Source: Pyropia yezoensis
Lineage: Eukaryota > Rhodophyta > Bangiophyceae > Bangiales > Bangiaceae
Reading direction: 5' to 3'
Assembly (NCBI GenBank): GCA_009829735.1
Contig: CM020619.1
Coordinates: 17,861,816 to 17,925,815, forward strand
Length of the DNA stretch: 64,000 nt
Part shown: positions 19,574 to 29,826 of the stretch, one piece after another
Position numbering within the stretch: the stretch's first letter is position 1
How the letters are laid out: each line of letters begins with the position of its first letter
Position numbers and translations under genes: made by a program
The notes under the pieces: generated by a model
Seen by the model: only the letters and a program-made list of their open reading frames with translations
Told to the model about the DNA's origin: nothing
The model's database searches: none

Positions 19574-21178
19574 ATGACCACCTTTACCCTCCACTACCGC
19601 AGCGGCTGGCGCACCGCCTACGCCCACCACCGGGCGGCTCCGGGCGGCGCGTGGACAGCCCTGCCGGGCACCCGCCTGACGCGCGCGGCCGCCACCGCCG
19701 CCGCCACCGCCACCGCCACCGCCACCGTCACTGCCACGACGGCCGCCGCAGCCGCCGCCGCCCCGCCGAGCGCGGCTACGGGCAACGGCGGCGGCCGCCG
19801 CACGCTCGGGCCCGACTGGCACCGGCTGGATGTGGAGGTGGCGGCGGCCGCCGCGGCGTCGGCGGCGGCGCCGTCATCGTCCCCCACCGCGGTGGCGGGC
19901 CTGGAGCTGGTCCTCACCGACGGGGCGGGCGCGTGGGACCACCCGTCCCGCGCGTGCCCGCCGCACCTCACAGCCGGCGGCGCCGAGCACTACTTCCTCC
20001 CCTCTGCCGGCGGCGGCGGCGGCGGCGGCGGCGACAGTGGCGGCGGCGGTGGCGGCGCCGCCGAGTACGTGCTGAGCTCGGGGTGCCTCGCGCCGGTGGT
20101 GGACGTGGCCACGGCGGCAGCGTCGTTTCCTGGGGGGAGAGGCGCGCCGGGGGGGGCGCCCGGCGCCACTACTGGCGCCGCCGCGGCGGGCGCCCCCACC
20201 CCCACCGTCAATGGCCATGCCAGCGACAGCAACGGCAGCGGCAATGGTGGCGGCGGCGGCGGCGGCGTGGTCGGGGTGACGACGCCGACGCTGCTGGTGA
20301 CCGACCTGGACGGGACGCTGCTGGGCGACGCGGCCGCCGGCGCGGCGTTTGTCTCTGCGTGGCGCACCGTCCACGCGCCCGCCGGGGGGGTGCTGGTGTA
20401 CAACACTGGCCGCAGCGTGTGCAGCGTGGTCAAGCTCCTCGCCGCGGCGGGGCCCGCCGCCCTCGAGACCCCCGCCGCCGCCATCTGCGCGGTCGGCTCT
20501 GAGGTGCACTGGTACCACCCGGTGTTGGCGGCGGCGGCGGCGGCGGGTGGGGGGTCACCTGCCGTCGACGGGCCGCCCGGCGGCGCGTCGCCCGCCGCCA
20601 TGCCCGTCCGGGATATGGAGTGGGAGGCGACGCTCGGCGTCGACGGCTGGGACCGGACGGCGGTCATGGCCGTTGCGCAGTCGGTGGTGGTGGACACGGG
20701 CCTCGGCCACTGGCGGCCCGACCACGAGCAGACCGCCTACAAGATTGTGCTGGCCGTCACTGCCCGCGCGGTGGGGGCGGTGATGGACGCGGTGCGGGCA
20801 CAGCTGGACGCGCGCGGCATTGCGGTGCAGCTCATCTGCTGTGGGGAGGGGGACTGGCGGTACCTGGACGTGGCGTCCACGGCGGCAGGCAAGTGGGCGG
20901 CCATGGCGTACGTACGGCGGCGGCTGGGCGAGGCGGGCGTCGGCACCTTTCGGGCCGATCAGACGCTCGTCGCGGGCGACAGTGGCAACGACGTGGCCAT
21001 GTTTGCCGGCGGCTCCGAGCGGGGAGTGGTCGTTGGCAACGCCCAGGCAGAGCTGCTCGACTGGCTCGCCGCCGAGCGCCGTGCGACGGGGGGGGGGGTG
21101 GACGCGCGGGTCGTCCACGCCGACGGGCGGTGCGCAGCGGGCATCCTTGAGGGCCTCCGCCGGCTGCGGATGGTATAG
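19574..21178 (+). CDS. Starch-binding domain fused to a sucrose-phosphatase-like HAD hydrolase
   Basis: 534 aa, single exon. The N-terminal part looks like a CBM25/53 starch-binding module: FTLHYRSGWRTAYAHHR, GGAWTALPG, then WHRLDVEV, LELVLTDGAGAWDHP and EYVLSSG, spread out by Ala/Gly inserts up to about residue 180. From residue 238 it is a HAD-IIB phosphatase of the sucrose-6F-phosphate phosphatase type: LLVTDLDGTLLGD (nucleophile Asp244, acid Asp246), VLVYNTGRS (about 275), AICAVGSEVHWY, QTAYKIVLAV (motif III Lys), and VAGDSGNDVAMFAG (Asp469, Asp473). The combination suggests a sugar-phosphate phosphatase held on starch granules, which in red algae are cytosolic. Substrate specificity is inferred only. 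The ATG at 19574 directly precedes the binding module. Confidence 0.85.
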   Translation: MTTFTLHYRSGWRTAYAHHRAAPGGAWTALPGTRLTRAAATAAATATATATVTATTAAAAAAAPPSAATGNGGGRRTLGPDWHRLDVEVAAAAAASAAAPSSSPTAVAGLELVLTDGAGAWDHPSRACPPHLTAGGAEHYFLPSAGGGGGGGGDSGGGGGGAAEYVLSSGCLAPVVDVATAAASFPGGRGAPGGAPGATTGAAAAGAPTPTVNGHASDSNGSGNGGGGGGGVVGVTTPTLLVTDLDGTLLGDAAAGAAFVSAWRTVHAPAGGVLVYNTGRSVCSVVKLLAAAGPAALETPAAAICAVGSEVHWYHPVLAAAAAAGGGSPAVDGPPGGASPAAMPVRDMEWEATLGVDGWDRTAVMAVAQSVVVDTGLGHWRPDHEQTAYKIVLAVTARAVGAVMDAVRAQLDARGIAVQLICCGEGDWRYLDVASTAAGKWAAMAYVRRRLGEAGVGTFRADQTLVAGDSGNDVAMFAGGSERGVVVGNAQAELLDWLAAERRATGGGVDARVVHADGRCAAGILEGLRRLRMV

Positions 21179-21494
21179 AGGGGGGCGGCGCGGGGGGGGT
21201 GGGGTGGTGGGCGCGGTGCATGGCCAGCGGCATGGCCTGAAGGTGGGGGGGGACGGCGTCCACGGCGCCGTGGCCTGCCCACAGGCAGCATTGGGGTGTG
21301 GGTGAAGCACGACCCGCGCAGAGTCTCCCTGTTTTGTTCCATCCGATGTATTCTATGCACCCGCAGGCCTGTGCGCAAGTACTGCTCTGGCTCTCCGAAG
21401 ACACGCCCAGCGGGTGCCCTTCCCCGTCTTTTCCTGCCCCTGCTTCATCAAGCCGCCCACCTCCCGGCTCACCCAGGCCCAGGCCCAGCGTTTG
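21179..21494. other. Convergent intergenic spacer
   Basis: About 316 bp between the 3' ends of the phosphatase (+) and the disordered hypothetical gene (-). Nothing recognisable. Confidence 0.4.
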
Positions 21495-23255
21495 CTACGA
21501 CACTTTTGTCAGCCGCGTGGTGGTGGTCACCACCTCCACCCGTTCGTACCGTTCCGTCCGCTCGTCCCCCCGGGTGGTCTTGTGCCGTGCCTCCCGCACG
21601 TACCGGTACGTATTGCCCACTGGCGGGACCACTTTTCCCCGCGCCAGCGCCACGGCCTTGGCGTCCGCCGCCTGCTTCCCACCCGCCGTGCCGCCGCGGC
21701 CGCCGCTGCTCTCGCCGCCACAGCCGGATGCCGCAGCCGCCACCGACGACGACCGAGGCCGCACGTCCACCGTCGGCACGTCGCTGCCCGCGCCGTCGTC
21801 GACGGGCTCGTCGTTGCGGGACGGTGGCGGCCGCTGCGCGGGGTGGCGCCGCCCCGCCCCACCCCCGCCGGAAGCCTGACCCGACGACAGGGAGCGCCCG
21901 CCCGACGACGGTGGCGGCGGCGGTGGCGGCGGCAGCGGCGGCGGTGACGGTGGTGCCGCGTCTGCCGCCCGGGCCTGCCCGCGGCGCGTGGAACCTCCCG
22001 ACGGGGACGGGGAGCCCGCCGACGGCGGGTGCCGGGGGAGCGAGCCCGACGGGGGGGACGGCAACGCCGCCGCCGCCGCCGCCGTGGCGCTGCCGCCAGA
22101 GGGCGCGTCGCCCGACCGGTTGGAAACGTCGGCCGCGGCGGCGGCGGCGCGGCGGCGGCGACGGTCGTCTGCCTTCGCTTCACCGTTGCCGTTGCCGCTG
22201 CCGCTGCCGGCGCCGCCGGCGCCGCCAACGGCGGCAGCGGGAGCCCTGACGCTGCCCCCACGGCTGCCACTACCGCCGCCGCCGCCCGCCCGTGCGCCGC
22301 TACCGCTGGCGGCGGACCGGCACGACGGCGTGGCGGCGGCGGCGGCGGCGCTCGTGGCGGCCGTTGACGCGCGACGCCCACCGCCCGACGACGGCGGGCC
22401 GGTCGGGCCCCCACGCGACGGCGGCCGCGGCGGCGGCGGCGGTGACGACGAAGGCTTTCGTGCGGTGGCGGCGGGCGCAGCGGCGGGGGTGGGGGCGCGG
22501 GTGGACGCCCCCGCCGCGCGGGCCATGCTCGACGCCGACGATGGCGGCACGCTGCCCGCCTCGGACGCGACGCCCGCCGACGGCGGCCGTGGTCGGGGCG
22601 AGGCGGCCAACCCCCGCGGGGTGTGCGCCGGCGGCGGCGACGGCGACGACGGCGGCGGCGGCGCGCGGCCCGCCGTCGCAGATGAGCCGCCACCAGACGC
22701 TGCCCGCGGTGGCCGCGTCGCCGCCGTGGATCCCCGCGACGGCGACGGTGCCGCCGCCGCCGCCGCCGCCGCCGCCGCAGCCGCGGATGCCGACGCTGCT
22801 CCCGCGGCGGCGGTCGCTGCGTCTGCGGCGGTCGACCGGCCAGCGGCGTTGCCCTTGGGCGCCACCGCCACCCGCCCGTGAAAGGTGTAGGTGGTGCCTC
22901 CGTTGGCGCCCCCCCCCCCCGCCGCCGCCGGCGTGCCGTTGGCCGCCGCCGCCGCCCCCGCCGTCGACGCCCCCACCGTCCGACTGTCACTGGACGGCGC
23001 TCCGCGGGGGGCGGTCCCGTCGGGCGCACCCGCCCCCCCCCCCTCGGCCGCACGGCGAGGCGGGGAGGAGGGCCCCTTTGCCGCGGGCGTGGCGGCGGCG
23101 GCGGCGGGGCGGGCAGCGGCGCCGCGGGGGGTGCCCGCCGCGGGCCGCGCCGGGTCGCCCCGCCCCCACAGGCGGGCGAGCAGCCGCCGACGGGGGGCGG
23201 GGGGGGCGGCGTCGGCGGCGGTGCGGCTGCCACGAACGGCCCGCGTGCGTGCCAT
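21495..23255 (-). CDS. Hypothetical disordered protein
   Basis: 586 aa from the ATG at 23255 (MARTRAVRGSR). Most of the length is Ala/Ser/Pro/Gly low complexity without predicted fold, and a competing arginine-rich frame is also open here. Two pieces of normal composition favour this frame: GGTTYTFHGRVAVAPKGN and a C-terminal tail (GNTYRYVREARHK, ERTERYERVEVVTTTTRL) with charged, Thr-rich, possibly coiled or sheet-forming sequence. No family is recognised. The gene may be real but could be spliced; the tail is the part to search. Confidence 0.4.
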   Translation of the reverse strand: MARTRAVRGSRTAADAAPPAPRRRLLARLWGRGDPARPAAGTPRGAAARPAAAAATPAAKGPSSPPRRAAEGGGAGAPDGTAPRGAPSSDSRTVGASTAGAAAAANGTPAAAGGGGANGGTTYTFHGRVAVAPKGNAAGRSTAADAATAAAGAASASAAAAAAAAAAAAPSPSRGSTAATRPPRAASGGGSSATAGRAPPPPSSPSPPPAHTPRGLAASPRPRPPSAGVASEAGSVPPSSASSMARAAGASTRAPTPAAAPAATARKPSSSPPPPPRPPSRGGPTGPPSSGGGRRASTAATSAAAAAATPSCRSAASGSGARAGGGGGSGSRGGSVRAPAAAVGGAGGAGSGSGNGNGEAKADDRRRRRAAAAAADVSNRSGDAPSGGSATAAAAAALPSPPSGSLPRHPPSAGSPSPSGGSTRRGQARAADAAPPSPPPLPPPPPPPPSSGGRSLSSGQASGGGGAGRRHPAQRPPPSRNDEPVDDGAGSDVPTVDVRPRSSSVAAAASGCGGESSGGRGGTAGGKQAADAKAVALARGKVVPPVGNTYRYVREARHKTTRGDERTERYERVEVVTTTTRLTKVS

Positions 23256-24656
23256 GACAGGCAGCCGCTGCCAGGGCGGGGAGGGGCGAGAAAGGGAGGG
23301 ACGGGCGATTGGGGGGGCCCCGGAGAATGGGGACAGCGGGGAGAGCGAAGCCACAGAGCAGCGGGGGTGGCGGCAGGGGCCAGTGATGGGGGAACAACGA
23401 TGGGGTGGGCAGGCAGAGCGGGGGGCGCGGGTGCTTCTTTAATGCCGCTGCCGCCCAGCCGGTGCGACAGCGCCGGCGCGTGGAGCGGTAGCAAGGATAG
23501 CGGCGGAGGGGGGGGGGGCGCGGCGCGTGCTCCCCAACTGCCCGCTGCGCGGGGGTGGCTCTGCGGGTGGCGACAGGCAACGCGTGGGCCACGGCGGGAC
23601 GGAGCTGCGCGCGGCCCCCCCCCCCCGTCCGCCCGGCTGGGGCTGCGTGCGGCGCCCCCGTCCTCTGGTGGGCTGGGGCTCTGTGCGGCACACCCCGCTG
23701 CCCACGCAGGTCAGGGCTGTGCAACAAAAAAAAAAAAGACCGCGAGTAGGTAGTGGGGTGGAGAGGTCGCCGCAGGTCACCCCGATGCCCTCTGTGGGGA
23801 CCTTCCGCGCCAGCCGCGCCAGCCGCTCCGCCGCTGGCGCGATGACCGAGTCATAGTATGGTGTAGAGCGCACGGGTCTGGCGGAGAGTGTGGGAACGGG
23901 ACATCCCCTGCCGCAGGTGTTGCGCGCGGTGATCAAGGCCCCCGCTGGAGGAAAGAGGGGGGGGGGGACGCGGCCCCGTCTATGGTGTGTGCCGTCGTGT
24001 TGGCGTGTAGGCGTGGTCAACCACACGGCTCTTCCACGCTGTGGCGGACGGCAGCTGCCCCGCTCGTTTGTGGATCTTTTTCGTGCTTAGTGTGTGTGGC
24101 AGGAATTCTAAGCGTGCCACTTTTGGGTACGCCATCGCGGCCGCGCCTCGGTGAGGAGGTGGGCCGCACAATTGTTGTATTTATCTTCTACAAAACAGAA
24201 GGGCGTACGACACGAATAGTAAATACACTCGTGTAAGATGCGGCATACATGGTTGGCAAAATGCATGCATTTTTGAGTCGCCTTTGATTAAAGCATGCTT
24301 TAATTAAAGACATTTTAATTAATCACCGATGTGTCACTTTCTGTACCTTTCTTGATTGTGAACAAAATTCATGAGAAATAGTACAGTGCGTACGGGGTTA
24401 TATGTGGGGGTCATCTGGGAAAGTAGCCCACTTTTATTTTAGACTATATGCCAAGATTGAAGGACTGTTGCTGGTGTCGGATCAGTCCTTCTAAGAAATG
24501 TGTATACAATTTGGTCACTGGTGCAGAGATGGAGTTGCCGCTGAGCGGTCGCCCTGCGGACAAGTCACAAGCCGGGGGTCAAACACGCTCCACGGGGGGA
24601 CCGTGTCCAGCGCAAAGGTAAACGACAGGTTCATAGCACACTCTCACGCACAGGGC
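23256..24656. other. Intergenic region passing into a low-GC island
   Basis: GC-rich to about 23710, with a 12-13 base A run near 23725-23737. From about 24170 to 24500 composition drops sharply (many tttaat/attaa words). An 18-bp perfect palindrome (attaaagcatgctttaat) lies at 24287-24304. No gene recognised. Confidence 0.5.
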
Positions 24657-24826
24657 TCACTCGTCCTCGGCCTCCTCCCTCAGTACCACCATGTCCACTG
24701 TGGCGCCAATAGCCTCCATGTCCTCCTCAGCTGTCAACCACTGTCTCGCCGCCACCTCCCGCTCCGAGTCACCGACACCCCCCAATTCCTCTGAAATGGT
24801 CGCGTTAGCCATAAAGGCGACAATGT
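24657..24826 (-). CDS. Orphan C-terminal exon of an unknown gene
   Basis: On the minus strand a splice-acceptor-like cgtctcag is followed at 24826 by a compact stretch with normal amino-acid composition: IVAFMANATISEELGGV, REVAARQWLTAEEDMEAIGA, VDMVVLREEAEDE, then TGA at 24657. This composition is quite unlike the Pro/Arg/Ala shadow frames nearby, so I think it is genuine or former coding sequence. No family is recognised and no matching upstream exon was found in phase. A second acceptor (catttcag) at about 24792 could start a shorter version. Confidence 0.4.
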
Positions 24827-24994
24827 CTGAGACGGTGGTGGTGACGGCGGTGGGGTGTCGCGTCCGTGCGCGCCGTGTTTGATCAGAACAGCAATTGTGC
24901 TTCTGGCCAGTCCTAATTTGTGGGTGTCCGCATTCGAATTCCGGTGGGATAGAGACTTCTCTTCATAAATGGAGAGTTTCCCTCGTGCGTGTGC

Positions 24995-25029
24995 GGCTGG
25001 GTTATATGTGGACCACATACAACCCAGCC
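24995..25029. repeat. 35-bp near-perfect palindrome
   Basis: Arms ggctgggttatatgtgg and ccacatacaacccagcc flank a single base; 16 of 17 positions pair. It lies in a gene-poor lower-GC stretch. Could be a MITE remnant or a cruciform-forming site. Confidence 0.8.
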
Positions 25030-25150
25030 GGACATAGTCCAATAACTACTGTACGCCTCCCTCAATGCGCCACCAAGAACAAGCGTGGTTGGGCGCCAAG
25101 CAAACGCAGTACAACGTTAGAACGCCAGTGACGTCCTCTTTGCGCGTCCT

Positions 25151-25870
25151 CTACCCCTCCTCCTTCCCAGAAAGCCACGAGAATAGCTTCGGGGGAAAAC
25201 CGTCATGGACTGTCGTGGCGGCTGGCAGCACTCGTGACGGTTTACCACTGAGGTCGACAGAGTGGGGCAGGATCTTCTTCCGGTACCGGCGCACCTTACG
25301 GGTTGGGAGCTGACCCTGACATGATTGCGGCCGTCGACGAGGCGGCGCCTCGGCGAACCGCCGCGTCTCGGTAAGCAAGCGCAAAGTCCATGGCCCCCAC
25401 GACAGCAAAGCAGGCCAACGCCACCTCGAACGATCCCGGCACCCAGGTCAGGGCCGTGGAGACGGCGCGCACCGCCACGAGTGGGAGGGGAGCGACCACC
25501 GTCGCGATCGCCCGTAGGGCTGCCGTTGTAGCCGCCGCAGGAGCCGCCACCGAGTCGGCGTCGGTCGACGCGGCGGTGGTCGCGGCTGGCGCGGCAGTGG
25601 CTTCTGCCGGCCATCCACCGACGGCGCTCCCACCACCATCATGCATGCCCACCATCGGCAAGGAGGGCCAGGCTGGCCGCTGCCACGGCCCCCCCCTCCC
25701 CCACCACCGCGACCGTCGCGGGCGACACCGCCGACGGCACCACCACCAGCGCCGCCAGCGCAGCCGCCCCCGCCCCCGCCCCCGACGTCGCCTGGTGCCG
25801 CCTGGCGATGGTGGCCAGGGCGGCCACGCAGTAAGCGACGGTGGTGTTGCGAACCGTAGCGGCAGTGGTG
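25151..25870 (-). pseudogene. Partial multi-pass membrane protein gene with tiny introns
   Basis: Minus-strand coding signal in three blocks. Block 1 (about 25860-25640) reads NTTVAYCVAALATIARRHQ, AAALAALVVVPSAVSPATVA and AVAAASLALLAD. Block 2 reads ALRAIATVVAPLPLVAVRAV, STALTWVPGSFEVALACFAV and VGAMDFALAYRDAAVRRG. Block 3 reads PGKPSRVLPAATTVHDGFPP, KLFSWLSGKEEG, then stop at 25151. Blocks 1 and 2 can be joined in phase over a 49-bp GT-AG gap, and blocks 2 and 3 over a 52-bp one (good donor gtaagg, acceptor cctcag). Several hydrophobic helices suggest a multi-pass membrane protein. No start codon is found; upstream is AT-rich with a stop, so the 5' end appears lost or lies in a distant exon. 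Family unknown. Confidence 0.4.
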
Positions 25871-26627
25871 TGTACTCGGCGGCTTTAAATTTCAACAACT
25901 GAGTACTCACTTAAAAGAGTTTTGTGTGTTGTTGCCTATAAATGCTGGATGATTAATGCAACGGTCGGTTCGGGGTTTGATTAATCTATGCTTTAATCTA
26001 TGCTTTAATTAAAACATAAAATGTAGATATAATTACATTAAACCCGTGACAACCATGGCGGCATACGAAACAGCCATTGGGGAACTAAAATTAATCTGCC
26101 TCTCCGCTGAGAGGATGGCACGTCATTCATTGGATGCTCAAGTGGCAATTACACAGATCTGGCGATGCGAGTGGGTTCGGCAGATAGCCTCGATGGGCCG
26201 CGTGGTGGCGCTCCTGGCACCCCACCGAGCTGTCTCGGTTCGAGGCGATGCGCGGAGCTCCCTTCACCCCCGCCCTTGTCCCAGTGACGCTCATGCTCCA
26301 CGGCAGAGGGGGCCAGCCCGGACGACACTTCGGGCGTCCACCACCCGTTTTGGGGAAGGTTTGCCCGCCTTATGCGGGATGGGCCCCCGCGTCCTATGAC
26401 CCCCGCCGGTGAGTGACCGCCGTCGCACGCCGCTGAGGCACCAGCCACGCCTGAAGGGGCCCTTCTGTCAGGTGGCGGCGGCTGTGCGTCTCCCCGCCGC
26501 GGTGCCCCGTTTCACTGCCCACCTTCTCGTCGGTTTGCCCTCTTCCGCCCCCTCTAAGTGCTTCTCTCAACCCTCCTTTACCTTGCTCTCTCTCCCTCTC
26601 CCCCTTCTTCCCTTCCCCCGCCGCCAA
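25870..26627. other. AT-rich island, then methyltransferase upstream region
   Basis: 25870-26100 is strikingly low in GC, with a tandem pair of tctatgctttaa words (about 25985-26010) followed by taattaaaac. It shares the word atgctttaattaaa with the other AT-rich island near 24295. No gene is recognised. 26500-26627 is pyrimidine-rich leader before the next ATG. Confidence 0.5.
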
Positions 26628-27542
26628 ATGGCCTCTGTTATCTGGGATGACGACCTCTCCCCAGACCGTTTTCGCGACCTCACCCGCACGTATTTTGACG
26701 CCCGCTCCGTGGCGTACAACAGCCCCTTCCACCAACGCCTCGCCGATGACCTGCTGCGACACTATCCCCCGCCAAAAACCGCAGGGGATGTCCTGGACGT
26801 GGCGGCGGGGACTGGTGCGGTGGCGCTGAGCGTGGCCGCGACGCTGGCGGCGCGGGTGGCCAGCGGCGGCGCTGACCCCGGCGCCGGCCCCGTCGGCCGG
26901 GTGGTGGCGTACGACCTGTCCCCGGGGATGCTCGCCGTTGCGGCCGCGTCTGCCCGCGAGGCGGGCCTCGACCACCTCCTGACGACGATGCAGGGCACCG
27001 CCGAAGGCCTCCCCGGCCTCCCCGATGCTGCCTTTGACGCTCTCTACTGCTGCTCGTCGCTCGCCTACTTTGTCAACGTCCCCGCCGCAGTGGCGTCGTG
27101 GGCGCGCGTCCTCCGGCCGGGCGGCTTTGCCGCCTACCAGAGCTTCTCGGCCGACTCGTTTGTGTCGGGCGTGGCCATGGCCGCCGCCGCGCGGCGCGTC
27201 CTGGGGGACGCTGCCGGCCGCCGCGTCTTTTCGCTGCCCCTGGAGTCCACGGCCGACCCGTCCACGTGTGTGGCGCTGCTGACCGCCGCGGGCTTTGAGC
27301 GCGTGGCGGTGGTGGAGGAGGACCTGACCCGCCGGGTGGAGGTGGCGACGCTCGCCGCCGCGTACGGGGAGGGGCTCAGTGCCAACAGCTTTTGCACGCG
27401 CCTCAACGAGCTGGACCCGTCCACCCGGGCCGCCGTCCAGGCGGCGTACGTGGCCGAGGTGGAGGCCCGCCGGGGAGCTGACGGATGCGTGGAAGACGTG
27501 CAGCGCAGCTTCAACGTGGTCGGCTACAAGCCGATGCAGTGA
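26628..27542 (+). CDS. Class I SAM-dependent methyltransferase (UbiE/COQ5-like fold)
   Basis: 304 aa, single exon. ATG at 26628 after a CT-rich leader. Motif I is clear (VLDVAAGTGAVALSVA, about residues 54-69), followed by the acidic-loop region (VVAYDLSPGMLAVAAASARE), motif II/III (AFDALYCCSSLAYFVNVPAA) and post-motif (WARVLRPGGFAAYQSF). It binds S-adenosylmethionine in a Rossmann-like fold. The long insert after motif I (about residues 72-90) is Ala/Gly rich. The substrate cannot be told from sequence; similarity is to generic methyltransferase domain 11/25 proteins. No transit peptide is obvious. It is convergent with VPS35, with 247 bp between the 3' ends. Confidence 0.85.
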   Translation: MASVIWDDDLSPDRFRDLTRTYFDARSVAYNSPFHQRLADDLLRHYPPPKTAGDVLDVAAGTGAVALSVAATLAARVASGGADPGAGPVGRVVAYDLSPGMLAVAAASAREAGLDHLLTTMQGTAEGLPGLPDAAFDALYCCSSLAYFVNVPAAVASWARVLRPGGFAAYQSFSADSFVSGVAMAAAARRVLGDAAGRRVFSLPLESTADPSTCVALLTAAGFERVAVVEEDLTRRVEVATLAAAYGEGLSANSFCTRLNELDPSTRAAVQAAYVAEVEARRGADGCVEDVQRSFNVVGYKPMQ

Positions 27543-27789
27543 GGCGCGTTGGAGCGGGGCCATTGAGCACACTCAAGCCCGCCTTTGGGGGGAGGGTGAG
27601 GGAGGTTGTCCTGCTGGTAGCCTTTGAGATGGAAGACTCCATGTCTCCATGTTATCATACGTACGTACATACACGAAAAATAGGACCAAGAAGCGTACCG
27701 TCCACGTGCCCGCGCGAAGGCGACCAGCAGACAAAAATACAACCTCCCCTGGCCCCCCCCTGAGAACGACCTCCCCCCCCGTCTCCAGC

Positions 27790-29794
27790 CTATGCCTCCG
27801 CCAAGATATCTCGCGGAAGCCGCCGCCCCCCAGCCCCCCGCACCCACCCCAACAGACGGCCCAGCCGCGCCGCTGCTGCCGCGGCAATGGGCGAGTGGCG
27901 GGGCAGCGTGCGGCCAGCGCCCCCGCCCCCCAGCACATCGGCCGCGCCATCGCCGCTATCCCCGCCGCCGCCGCCGCCGCTGCTGGTCGTCGACGACGGC
28001 GGCAGCAGCCGCCGCACGTCGCGCAGCAGGCGGCCGATGCGGCGGCCCCCGACGGCGGCGGTGCAGCCGGCGGCGGCGAGCGCAACCGCCTTGGCCGCCA
28101 CGTCGAGGAGGAGGAGCGCACGCTCGCCTGTGGCAGGCGCGCGGCGCGCGGCCGCGGCGGCGCGGTCAAGGACGTCGCACACAGCAGTGGGGTCTGCGTC
28201 GGGGGGAGTGGCGGTGGGGACGCCCCCGCCGCCGTCGGCAGCGTTGGTCCCAGAGAGGACGGCACGGCTGCCACCGCTGCGGCCGCCCACGCCACCACCA
28301 GGGGCGGACCCGGACGCCGCGGCGGCAGCGGCGACGGCGGCGGCTGCGGCCGTCGCGTCGGCAGCGGCGGCCGCACCCGCAACGTCGGGCGCCCAGTACA
28401 GGTCTGCCGCCGCACACAGCGCCAAGCACTGGTCAGCGCGGCTCAGCAGCGCCCCCGCGTGCTTGACCGCCCGCCCCGCGAGCGCGGCGTAGCCGCCCGG
28501 CGGTAGCGCCGCGACGCCCACCGCCCGGGTGGTTCGCACAAGGGCGGTCAGGGCGGTGTACTGGGCAGAGCCGGAGACCACATCGCCTTCGTACAGTACC
28601 CACGCGCGTGCGAAGGCGTCATAGACGGCCGCGGTGGCGGCGGCGACGGGGCCAGCGTCACGCCCGCCGGAGGGCGCGTTAGGGTCCGCGTCGCCGGTGG
28701 CAGCGGCGACCGCCACGTTGGCTGTTGTCCCGTCCGTATCAGCATCGCCGTCGGCTGCTGCCCGCCGCCGCGCTGCATCCACCCCCACCGACGCGGCGGC
28801 GGCGGCGGCCAGCGCGAGGCGGACGCCCAGCTCGGGTGCCTCCCGCGCCACGTCACCAATGGCGTCGTCAGCGACGTCGGCAGCGGCCGCGGCAGTAGCC
28901 GGGTCTCCGCCCCGCGCCGCCGACACTGCCGATCTGAGTGCCGCCCAAACGAGCGGCGGGAGCGTGGCCGCCACTCCCGGCCGGCCGTCGCCGCCCAGGC
29001 GGGTGTGAAGGTCCCGCAGCAGCGCCACCCCCATCCGCAAGTCCCCTGCAGTGTCGAGGAGATAGGGCAGCCGTGCGAGGAGGCGGCGGGCCTCAGCGCG
29101 CTCAGCGGCTGCGGCTTCGGGATCATCATCGTCACCGGCAGAGGTCGCCCAGCGGTCCTTGCCACCACCGGCGTCCGCGTCATCGCCAACAGCCGCTGTG
29201 GTCGCGGAAGACGCGGCCGTGACGCCACACGCCGTCGCAGACCCGCCCCTGTTGTCCTCCTCCCCACCCGACCAGTCGCCGTCACCGTCACCGTCGCCGC
29301 CCCCACCACGGCGGCGACGTCGACGCACAGCGGATGCAGCAACACCCCCCGGCGGTGGCGGCGGCGGCGGCGGGGCCGGAAAGTGCACCAGCAAGCGCGA
29401 GCTGATGGCCACTGGGGGCACCTCTGACGGAACAGCATCGACCAGCGGCCCAATCAGTCGGAACAGCGCCTCGAGTTGCGCCCGTGATGCGACGCACGGG
29501 CCCAGGCTGTCGGCGGCGGTTGCCAGCACCGCCGCCGCCACTCGCCGCCGCGCCGCGGCGGGTAGCACCGCGGCAACGTCAGCCCAGTGGGGCAGTGCCA
29601 GCGCCGCGGCCACAGAGCGATGGGCCGTGAGCGGAAGCGTCAAGAGCTCCTCAATGGCCGCCTCGGTGGGCGAACCTGGGGACACCGGAACACGAGGCGA
29701 AGGCAGGGGGCCGCCCCCTGCTTCGGTACCCGCGCTCAGGCCGCCGCCGTCCGTGGCCGACGGGGCAGGGCTGCCGCCATTCCCACCAACACCC

Positions 29795-29826
<32 letters not shown>

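Noticed and set aside
21296-23257. Plus-strand Arg/Pro-rich frames opposite the disordered gene
   Set aside because: Only CG-repeat translation products; no normal-composition segment.
21527-23494. 655-codon minus frame competing with the disordered protein
   Set aside because: Almost entirely Arg/Pro repeats; the other frame has the better tail.
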